Of a stretch of 64,000 nt of DNA, positions 37,196 to 47,400 are shown one piece after another (position 1 is the stretch's first letter; each line of letters opens with the position of its first letter). The notes beneath the pieces are model-generated. The model worked only from the letters and a program-made list of their open reading frames with translations, had not been told where the DNA came from and ran no database searches. The position numbers and the translations under genes were made by a program. This DNA is from Rosa chinensis (lineage: Eukaryota > Streptophyta > Magnoliopsida > Rosales > Rosaceae): contig NC_037088.1 in assembly GCF_002994745.2 (NCBI RefSeq), positions 45,562,911-45,626,910 of the forward strand, given 5' to 3'.

Positions 37196-37890
37196 GTCTC
37201 CGCTGAGCGAAAACCCCGCTCAGCGGATCCATCCTCACTTGTCATCTCCCAAGTGACGGAGTCTCCGCTGAGCGAAACCCCGCCAGCGGATCCTCACTTG
37301 CATCTCCCAAGTGACGGAGTCTCCGCTGAGCGAAACCCCGCCAGCGGATCCTCACTTGCATCTCCCAAGTGACGGAGTCTCCGCTGAGCGAAACCCCGCC
37401 AGCGGATCCCCACTTTCATCTCCCAAGTGATGGAGTCTCCGCTGAGCGAAACCCCGCCAGAGGATCCTCACTTGCATCTCCCAAGTGACGGAGTCTCCGC
37501 TGAGCGAAACCCCGCCAGCGGATCCTCACTTGTCATCTCCCTAGTGACGGAGCCTCCGCTGAGCGAAACCCCGCCAGCGGATCCTCACTTACATCTCCCA
37601 AGTGACGGAGTCTCCGCTGAGCGAAACCCCGCCAGCGGATCCTCACTTGTCATCTTCCAAGTGACGGAGTCTCCGCTGAGCGAAACCCCGCCAGCGGATC
37701 CTCACTTGCATCTCCCAAGTGACGGAGTCTCCGCTGAGCGAAACCCCGCCAGCGGATCCTCACTTGCATCTCCCAAGTGACGGAGTCTCCGCTGAGCGAA
37801 ACCCCGCCAGCGGATCCTCACTTGTCATCTTCCAAGTGACGGAGTCTCCGCTGAGCGAAACCCCGCCGGCGGAGCTTCTCTCCTCATTTG
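37196..37890 (+). repeat. 58-bp tandem array, 12 units, each with two short hairpins
   Basis: Units start at about 37196, 37261, 37319, 37377 and so on, mostly 58 or 59 bp, the first one 65. Each holds TCCGCTG...CAGCGGA and TCACTTG...CAAGTGA, both perfect 7-bp inverted pairs. In the first unit the first stem is longer (CCGCTGAGCG pairs with CGCTCAGCGG). The open frames through the array are by-products of the repeat. The array is internal to the retrotransposon. Confidence 0.92.
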
Positions 37891-38470
37891 GTAAACGGGG
37901 CGTCCTCCGCTACACAGCGCACCGCTGGCTGACCCCATTTCTCATCTGACAAGCTGCGTACTTTATTCAGCGCAACACCGCTCAATAAAATACCAAGCAC
38001 GTCTACTTGACGCTGCTTCCTGCTACATCTAGCGGGGGGACTTCCGCCAGCGGCGGATCCCGAGGCCACGCCTCTCTGACAACGCCGCCACGCGGAGTTA
38101 CGGTCAGAATGTCCCTACGGGACACGGGGACTAGTCAACAGTCTACGACAGCCCTGATCAGGTACGTTGACCCCCGTCACCTGGGTGCTAAGATTGGGCT
38201 CGCAACCCAACACCCTCTGCTCCGTGCAGCGCTGCTCCGTGCAGCTCCCCCTCAACAAACAATAACAACGACCATCCGGAGGTCCATCTTAGCCGGGGAG
38301 TGGGGGACTCCCTGGGGGGCCTAGCAGGGGCCCACCCGAAAGGGCACAAAGCGTTTGCTCAGTAAATCCATGGTTGACAACGCACTGACGCTAATTATGC
38401 TTCTGCAAAGTCTAGCGGGAGAAACGCTTCAAACCGCCGATCAACTCCCCAACCAAGATTGCCCTCCTTG
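37891..38470. other. Remainder of the Tat-type 3' region
   Basis: Non-coding, GC-rich, with several more CCGCTA/TAGCGG words like those in the rest of the element. No gene seen. Confidence 0.4.
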
Positions 38471-38472
38471 AC

Positions 38473-38488
38473 TGGGGATTTGGGGACT
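38473..38488 (+). other. Polypurine tract
   Basis: The stretch GGGGATTTGGGGAC directly before the 3' LTR is purine-rich with three T/C interruptions. Position fits the plus-strand primer; the sequence is a weaker tract than in many elements. Confidence 0.5.
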
Positions 38489-39004
38489 TGTACATGCATG
38501 TCCATTTGCAAGCATAATTAGCTATAATGAGCCACGCTCATGGTACCACCAGGGGTACCAACGCCCACCATATGAGTGACTGGCGTAAAGACAGTTAGCC
38601 GGGTTACCGCCTGAGCCCCGGATCAACCCCAAAGCACCGCCGACGCGCCGCCACGCGCCGTGTCAAGATGGCATCAGAAGCTACTGAAACTGGGAACTGA
38701 AGCACCATCAGTCCCACATCGAAAACAAAGAGAAGATCATCCTCTTCCTCACCTATAAAAGGTTCTCTCCTCTCTCCTCATTAATGACGCATTCAATACT
38801 TACCTACTATTACTTTGTCAACATAAATACATTGACTAACTTAGGCATCGGAGAGTTGAAGAACCGCCCGGCGCGGTCTCCCTCTGACGCCCATTGTATT
38901 TTATTTGACAGGTAACGGGAACCACTCACAACAAAGGTATCGATCCGCCTGCCGGATCAGCGTTAACTAAGGTCCAGCTACCGCTAGACTTTTAGACATT
39001 AACA
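38489..39004 (+). repeat. 3' LTR of the Tat-type element
   Basis: Identical to the 5' LTR except for one substitution and one extra A. TATA box at 38754-38761. Confidence 0.95.
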
Positions 39005-39130
39005 CCCTCATTTGCCATTTTCTCTATATGAACTTTTTTGGTTTTCTATTTTGAAATTTTTTATTTTCTATCTTTTTAGATTTTTTTTCCTTTCCTTTTT
39101 TGACAAAAAATAATTCTCAAATCACAATTA

Positions 39131-39700
39131 AACGACGATCCAATGGTCGGACCCTCACAGATCACCAAGAGGATTATCTTTACCGATTTATACGATGATC
39201 CAACAGTCGGATCACCTAGAGGATCATCTTTACCGATTTATACGATGATCCAACGGTCAGATCCTCACGGATCACCTAGATGATCATCTTTACCAATTTA
39301 TACGATGATCCAACGGTCAGATCCTCACGGATCGCCCTTAGGCTCATCCTCTCAAAATTATACGACGATCCAACGGTCAGATCCTCACAGATCGCCCTTA
39401 GATTCATCCTTTCAAAATTGTACGAAGATCCAACTGTTGGATCGTCCCGGATCGCCCTTAGAATCATCCTCACAAAATTATATGACGATCCAACGGTCGG
39501 ATCCTCATGGATCGCCTTTTGAATCATCTTTGCACAATTATACGAAGCTCCAACGGTTGGATCGTCCCAGATCGCCTTTAGAATCATCCTCACAAAATTA
39601 TACGACGATCCAACGGTCGAATCCTCACGGATCTCCTTTTGAATTGTCTTTTCACAATTATACGAAGATCCAACTGTCGGATCCTCATGGGGAATAAGAA
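39131..39700. repeat. 60-bp tandem array in the right arm of the hAT-type element
   Basis: Ten units begin with TACGAnGATCCAACGG at 39131, 39191, 39241 and then every 60 bp to 39661; the second unit is 10 bp short. Each has GATCC...GGATC short inverted words. Units differ at several positions, so the array is older than the one in the retrotransposon. It lies 127 bp from the 3' LTR but belongs to the hAT-type element, not to the LTR element. Confidence 0.88.
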
Positions 39701-39937
39701 AAATTATAAAAATACCTTGGTTGAAAAAAAAAGAAGAAAAAAAAAGGGAACCCGTATGGGTAATGGGAAATGGGTTTTTGAGAATGATTTTTAGTTAACG
39801 GGTTCCAATGGGACAATGGGTTTAGCCCGCAAAACCCGTTAATTTGCGGGTTTTTTGAGTGCGGGCTTTTTTTAGCCCGGATTAATAAACGGGCGGGTTT
39901 GTGGGTTACGGGTTTAAATGCCAGGCCTACGAAATAT

Positions 39938-41010
39938 TCAGCTTATCAATATTTTATCTCGGGTGAAACCGTACCGAGAATAGATTTACGCTCGGCTATG
40001 GTATGAGAATTCTCATACCGACCCAAGTATATGAATATACATATACATGCCGAACCAATATGCAAATGAAATAAATTTAGTAAGAGGCGAAAGTGGAACC
40101 TCCCACCTCTTTCATAACAGCCCTGCACCTTATTGTTAAGGTAACCAAATTGGGCCGTAGTCAGAAAGATCGTCTTTGAAAATTTTGGAATGCAATACTT
40201 GGGTTGGTAGTTGCTTCTACACTTGTAAAGGTCAGCTTTAAAGTTGTTTTCTGCTCTTGCTGATCATCAGATTTTATTCACATTCATTGTTTTTCATTCT
40301 AGCTACAAAATGATCAACATCAGGGGAATATAATTTTCTGACATTGATCCAGTTAATATATTGATATTCATTCCCCCCAAAAGAAAAAAAATTAAATGCG
40401 CTCCCTATTGGTTATAATTCATACAATTTGGAACAATTTAGGTCAGTGCTACTTTGATGCGAAATCATGTTGTGTTTCATTTTCATATTGATCATTGTCA
40501 TTTCTACAATGAATCGTTATAGGGACAATGAAACGTACATCTCCATGTCCACTTAAACCTGCTTTCTTGTTTAAAAGTAAACCTGGGCATGGACTTGTCA
40601 CCGTAGTTATAACTAGATTGACATTATTTGCAGCTGATGGGCATCTTCAGGGTTTAGAAACAAGTGGCCGGTTCCCCACTTCCCCTTTAGTCTCGAACAA
40701 TATGCTTTGGTTTTCTTTTTTTCAATCTTTAAATCTTTAATGAAGTAGAAAACATTCAATTGAATATGAATCTTACAACTGCAATCATTTGCAAATCGCT
40801 AATACATATAAAAACATGGTACGCCGAGTTATTCTTCAAAATTTGCTGAGAAGTATGCAAACTGACGCTGTTCTTAACAAATACTCACTTGTTCAATAAA
40901 AATTCTTTATCCCCTGGAAAGCTCTTGAAATTACCCTATAATAAAAGAAAAAAGATGAAACATTGAAACACACACTCATAAGTATCCAACGAGGAGGGGG
41001 AGATCTATTA
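39938..41010. other. No gene recognised; 3' flank of the kinase-like gene
   Basis: Starts with ACCG-rich DNA-element remnant continuous with 26680-26777. The rest is AT-rich. A 70-codon plus-strand frame at 40528 has no support. The last part probably includes the 3' untranslated region of the minus-strand kinase-like gene. Confidence 0.4.
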
Positions 41011-44000
41011 TTAGGGAGAATAAAAACACAAGAACTTAAGGAACCCGGATCGACGTGTACGTACGTACGCCTTCTTTTGGAAGCACGTACTATTTGGATC
41101 GAGAATATGAACAAGTGTCGAAATAGATTTGGAGTCGGAAGCATTGGACTTAATATTAGGACAAGTACTGGGAGTTAATCCAACATTGGAACTAAGAGTT
41201 AAATTGACAGGAGCTCCGGCACCATGTTGAAGTGCAAAAGCTTGATTAGGTCTCCGCATTATAGGAGGTTCAGCAGTATGAGAAGGTTCAGCAGCTCCCT
41301 CATCTCCTGAAATGCTATTCTGATCTAGCACCAATCTAGAATGATCTCCACCAACAGCTGCGTAAGTTGGTGAAGGTGAGGTACAATATAGCACTTCAGC
41401 AACTAAGCTTTCCCTCGGAAGTAGTTGAGTAGGTCGGACCTCAATTGATGCAGGATTTAAGAATGGATGCTGCATTATCATGATAACAAGAAATTAATAA
41501 TAAAGAACGAACATGAAAGTAATAAAGATTTTTTTTTTTGTCTGAAGAATACTACTATGCGAACCACGTACGTACATTTTTCATTAGGCTTAACTACGTT
41601 CATATGATATAACACAACATAACGCAACTAAAGTGAAAATCTGTTCACCTGAAGCAAGACAAATGTGGGTAGCCTCGAATCTTGTTGTTCCCTGTCACCC
41701 ATGAGACAAAAAAATATAATTAGGTAAAGATCAATGCCATAAAAGATGGTAGATATATCTACGAGATTTTAATCGACTTCAAACTAAATTGGATGATTAA
41801 TTTAAAGATAACATCGTCTTTAGCATACCATTGAAGACACTCTTGCAAAAAGTTTTTCGCATGAAAAGAAAATTTCCTAGGCAAAATATAATTCGACCAG
41901 CTCTCTCTTCGCCATGGATCCTTTCCGGTGGTCAGCTCAATCATAATGCACCCAACACACCATATATCAGCAAATCTGAAGAATGAAAAACTTGATCAAA
42001 CTACATTAGATGTAAAACCGTGATCGATCATTATTCGATCACCACTATCTGGTATCGGATACGTGCTCTTTAACAAGATTCCAACAGTTCAATTACAACT
42101 CTGTTCCACTGTCAAAATAACATGCGTGCCTGAAATAAGGCTAAAATACACGATTGTGCTTACGGGTCGAGATGAGGCGGGGGTTGAAAGATTTCAACAG
42201 AATGTCTGTATCCAGATGAAGACTGAGCGCCCAAAAGGTTTGACTACAACATTAATGCACCCCTCAATTAGCTACATCATATATGTATAGTGTGTGTGTG
42301 TGTGTCTATATATAGTAGAGACATAGTACAGCTAAAGATAAAAATGATCAATTACATGTGCTGATAGACCAAAATCAGCAAGCTTAATGTCTCCAAAAGC
42401 ATCAACCAGGATATTTCTTCCCTGTAGAAAGTTAATAAATATCATATTAATATATTCCACTTACAGTTAAGGAAAAGTGTTGGGGGGAAAAAGGTGAAAG
42501 ATCTCGTTGATCATACATTCATACCACTAAGTTTAGGGTGTAGGGAAAGATACCTTAATATTCCCGTGCACGATTTTACGTTCATGTAAATATTGTAGTC
42601 CCTGCAACAACTGAATGGTGAATCTTCTTGTTTTCTGCAAAAGAGGGAAAAAAAAAAAAAGAGTTTTAAATGACTAGGAATATTGTAGTCTAACGTATAC
42701 ACGTATATTTCGATCGCATGAACTTACTGTCTCGTTGAACAGTCTTAGTTCCTTCGAGCAGTCTGATTTGCCCCAGAATTCCATCAGGATACACAAAGAT
42801 CCCACCACTCTCCTCGTTCCCAAATATTGCTACAAAACCCAAACATCAGAGTAAGTGATAGATTTCAAGAGTTGAAATAGATGCAAGAAATACTTATTTA
42901 CTAGCTTACCATTCGTTGGCCCACTGGTGGGTTGAGGCGGTGTAAAAGAAAACTTACTGAGAAAGGTGATTATTTGGAAGTCTAATCTGCTTAGGAGTGC
43001 CGGGAAGGAAGTTCTCCTTAAGGCGATTGGTCAAGCTATACCTATATTAGCAATGAACTGCTATCTGTTGACTTAAAGACATGCATTTGTTCACTATCGA
43101 TCACTTGTGTTGACAGCATAAAAAAATATTCTCCTTACTTATGACCCAATTACCGAAAAATTCTAAGATATCTATTTGTATGTGATACACACATTTACAG
43201 ATATGTTAACAAATTTGATGTCATTGTGGTAAGGGGAGTCATTTTTTTGGTAATTTTAATTTTATTCGAAGTAATTACTCCACCTACGACATTTTTACAA
43301 GTTTGTGAACAAATTGTTGTCAATATGATAATTGGGTTCAATTATATGTAGAGTGTAAAAGGAATGTAGTAATTTTTTTTTTTTTTTACTTTGTCAAGGG
43401 GAACCCAAAGGCTTCCTAGGCCTAAGATAAACCCCTTTCGGCGCATGTGAAATACTTTAACTGTGCATTGCAGCACAGTGTCTAGCCACTTTGACAGCTT
43501 CTGGGTTCTAACCTAGGTTGGGGAGCACACCCAATTAGGCAAGAACCACTAAGCCACTTACAGTGGTTAGGAATGTAGTAACTTAATTTGTTGTCAATGT
43601 CGTAAATTTGGTTCAATTAAAATATAATTTTGGTTTAATTAGATGTAAAATTAGTGTATGAAAAATATCTCAGTACCATAGACAACTCGGCAGCAAATTC
43701 TCTGTCCCTTATTTTCCTGTCTCCATCCCTGTGACCCATTCGTTTTATGACACCTATTCATTTTGATTCATAGAACTTAACTCTGTCAAGTCTTATGTTT
43801 TAATTTCAATTAATTATTCAATATCATTTTTATCCTTCTTCCACTTATGTCTCGTTGCCGATTCCGAGCAAAGTCGACCGACAGGACATCGAAGACACAT
43901 GCAATCCTGTGCTAATCATATGAAGTCAAACCACATATTGGGGTAGTAAGTTTTATGTGTCACCATGAAACCCACCTTAATTTCTGCACCCTAGCCAATC

Positions 44001-44399
44001 TTCTTATTCTCTCACAGCATACTTCTATGACATCTCTATTTATACATCTAAATTTTGAATGTCACTATGAAAATCTTTATATAATTGATTAACCAAATTT
44101 AGTTATTTCCCTAACCCAGACTTAAACTCACAATTTTCTTGACCACCTCAAACTATTTATCCTGATTTAGATCAAATTTTCAATTGAACTCTCGGAGCCA
44201 CTTCACCATTTGACAACTTCTCATTCCACTAAGGTAACCATCTAATAGGAGGTTTTGTGGTTTGATTGCTGTTCTAGACAAGTGGTGGTTTTGTGGTTTG
44301 AATGCTTGTCTGATCTGGGTAGATTTTGGGCTCTTGATCGTTGGAATAGTTTTGTCGGTTTGTGGCGTTAAAGAATGCAATTGTGGCGGGGATAGTGAT

Positions 44400-44437
<38 letters not shown>

Positions 44438-47400
44438 TTTTTTTCCTAAATTTACAGCACTCATTTCATGCACAGTAAGCAACGTCCGCCTCTAGAAAAT
44501 GGTACACACGGGCAATTAAGTCGCTTCCCCAAGTTTTCATTCTAAATTTGAAAAGATTAACCTAGCTATGTGGAAACACCGACCTCAGAATTGGCATCTC
44601 ATTGACTCATCTGCAAAATCCCAGTAAGCACAAGAATTTTGTCTCTCTCAGGCAAGTCCCTCTTATCTTATGTGTTTCTTCTATATATATCTGTGTGGAC
44701 ATTTGAGTTTCGAATTCTACTATATTTCTAAATTTACTCCTTAAACACTTTGGTTTTTAATTTCTAGGAGCAGCCGTTAACGGTGTTAAGCATATGTTTG
44801 TTAAAGTAATAGGTGTCATAAAACGAATGGGTCACAGGGATGGGACAGGAAAATAAGGAACGAGGATTTGCTGCCAGACAACTTCCCCTAAAAGAAAACT
44901 GAATTTCATATCTAAAAACGACATCCATTAGTTTACATCCTAGTTATTAAATAGCTTAAACACAGATGAAAATGACGGTGATTGGTGAACCACCACGTTA
45001 TCAGATCCTACTTACAACAATATTTGGATGAGACAGCAATTGTAGATTCCTCACTTCATCTTCCAGCTTCTTAATCTGAGCATAGTCATAGCATTGAAAA
45101 ATTTATAACCATCAATTATTAATACCAACAAAACAAACAAAATAGACATGTCTAGTAAATCCCAATCTATTATTAGTGGTCAGGGGGAGGAAGCGTTTTG
45201 ACATGATCCTCACTACGGATTAGTCTCTGGGCCTTAAAACCTTTGAGGAACCGTGTGATCTCAATTAAAAGAAAAAAAAAAGTAATTGGATGGCCAGCCA
45301 AATTAATTTTCACAGAGTTTTAGCTGGTCAGATGAAACTGCTTTAGTGTGTGCCGTGAGAATAATCACTAAATGCCTAAAGATGAGTACGGTTATTTATT
45401 ATTTTTATTTTTTGTGGGGTTTGGGGGTTTTGGGGCGCAAAAAATGATGAGCTAGTTTGAAGGCACAAACTCCCGGTATCATTTGGTAATTAAAGCAAAA
45501 CAAACTTTTGAATACTGGAACTCTTGAATGGAAATGGAAAAGAAATTTACGTACATAACTCCAATTTCTTTGGAAATGATAAGTCTTTGGCGCAAAACAA
45601 TGTCTTTCAAATAAAATTTCTGACGCTGTCATGCTGAAGACAAACTCAGAAAATAGAACAGGCTTTTGCTTTTGATGATGGAGACGAAGAAGAAAAAGAG
45701 TAATAAAGATTTTATAGAAACTAGCTAGAAAAGTAGAAAGGAATTAAGCACCATTTCTTTGTACCAAAAAAAAAAAAAAAAAAAAACTTTGCCCAAAGAA
45801 AAAGAAAGGAAGCAACATTTCCGAACCACTGGCTTTTGAGGAAAGGATCGTGGCTAATATAGAAATATTCTTGCAAATGAATATCATATAGTTTTATTAG
45901 AAAAATAATAAGAACCGGAAGGAGTGCAAGAAATAGCTAGCCGACTAGAAGTCTAGAATGTAAACTGCATGTATAATATTTTATATTTAAGAAACATAAT
46001 TAAGCATTCAGTTCAAACCTGGTTCTCATTTGAACCATCTTCTGGAATTTGAATCTGTGAAAGAACCAAGAAACAAATCGATCAGAACTAGATAATCCTT
46101 ATCAAAGTCAAAACTGAGGTTGAAGCCATTGAGAGGAACTCGTACGTTGAAAATTCAATTAAGGGAAACCCAAACCGAACTGATCAAACAAATAACAAAG
46201 TTGACTTGAGTATTCAATTTGGCCATGACCTACAAATTAAGATCTCAACAAGAAAATGAAAATGAAAATCAAACCAAACTCCGGATGTACTGAGATATGA
46301 TCACCTTAAGAAGGAAGCAACTCCTCGCCAAATCCACACAAAATAACAGCATATGAACTCAACAAGAACCAAGGCCATGACCTCCAAAGATCTCAACAAG
46401 AAAATGAAAATGAAAATCAAACCAAACTCCGGATGTACTGAGATATGATCACCTTAACAAGGAAGTAACTCCTCGCCAAATCCACACAAAATAACAATCC
46501 ATATGAACTCAACAAGAACAAAGACGTCCATAATGAAAATATACTATACGAGTCAAAAAGAACAAGGTTGAGAGAATAAATTTCTGATATATTATCACAC
46601 CCATTCTGTGGTGTATATAAACAGATTACAATCGTACTACAACCGTACTACACAACATATACAAGGTAAATAATTACAACAATATATTCTCTTGTAGTCT
46701 ATTCCTAATAGGGAACGATGACTCACACTAACACTCCCCCTCAAGTTGGCGCATATACATCAACCATGCCCAACTTGCTAAGTGAGTCATAAAACGCCAT
46801 CCTGGAAACTCCTTTGGTAAGTACATCTGCAAGTTGCTCTTCAGTTGGAACAAAAGGAAAGCTAATAATTTTGGCATCTAGTTTTTCCTTTATAAAGTGA
46901 CGATCAACCTCTACATGTTTAGTACGATCATGCTGTACTGGATTCTGTGATATGTCAATAGCTGCCTTGTTATCACAATACAATTGCATGAAATTTTTGA
47001 GTTTGAAACCCAGATCACGTAACAGATTTCTCAGCCACAACAATTCACACACTTCGTGAGCCATACCTCTATACTCGGCCTCAGCACTAGACCGTGCCAC
47101 AACTTTCTATTTCTTACTCTTCCATGTAACCAGATTACCTCCCACAAAGGTAAAGTAACCTGATGTCGACCTCCTGTCTGTGATATTTCCAGCCCAATCT
47201 GCATCTGTGAAGCCACAAACCTCAAGAATGTTGTTATGTTTAGAAAAAAAGTACTCCCCTTCCTGGAGCTGACTTCAAGTACTTCAGAATCCGCATAACC
47301 GCATCCATGTGACTCTCACTCTGATTATGCATGAACTGACTCACCACACTCACTGCATATGCAACGTCTGGTCTAGTATGAGCCAAATAAATCAAATGCC

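Larger units (their letters stand above)
27024..39004 (+). mobile_element. Ty3/gypsy LTR retrotransposon of the Tat type
   Basis: An 11,981-bp element with LTRs of 515 and 516 bp that differ by one substitution and one inserted base, flanked by the perfect 5-bp target duplication CCCTC (27019-27023, 39005-39009). Order: LTR, primer-binding site, gag-protease-RT-RNase H-second RNase H-integrase, a long 3' region with an antisense spliced gene and a 58-bp tandem array, purine tract, LTR. Two RNase H domains in a row and a long hypervariable 3' region are marks of the Tat branch (with Ogre, Retand and Grande). The near-identical LTRs indicate a recent insertion. The coding frame has two breaks, so this copy could not supply its own proteins as it stands. 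Confidence 0.95.
26786..39929. mobile_element. hAT-type element split by a gypsy retrotransposon
   Basis: Left end TAGGCCTGGCAACGTGCGGG and right end, reversed, TAGGCCTGGCATTTAAACCC are inverted repeats. CGAAATAT flanks both sides exactly (26778-26785, 39930-39937), an 8-bp hAT-type target duplication. Subterminal zones on both sides are built from AACCCGTTAA and GCGGGTTT words. Without the retrotransposon and its duplicated target it is about 1.16 kb. The right part contains a 60-bp tandem array. It carries no transposase. Confidence 0.9.

Noticed and set aside
37196..37890. CRISPR-like array because of regular hairpin repeats
   Set aside because: Units are contiguous without unique spacers, lie inside a plant retrotransposon, and no cas-like gene exists.
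37427..37949. Open frames of 76-117 codons with repeated PPADPHLHLPSDGVSAERNP peptides
   Set aside because: They exist only because the 58-bp DNA repeat happens to lack stops in these frames; the repeat structure explains them fully.
39280..39697. Plus and minus open frames of 80-130 codons with repetitive peptides
   Set aside because: By-products of the 60-bp tandem array; open in three frames on both strands.
44397..44432. A (TA)n run as a replication or regulatory site
   Set aside because: Ordinary microsatellite within a Mutator-type element; nothing else supports a function.
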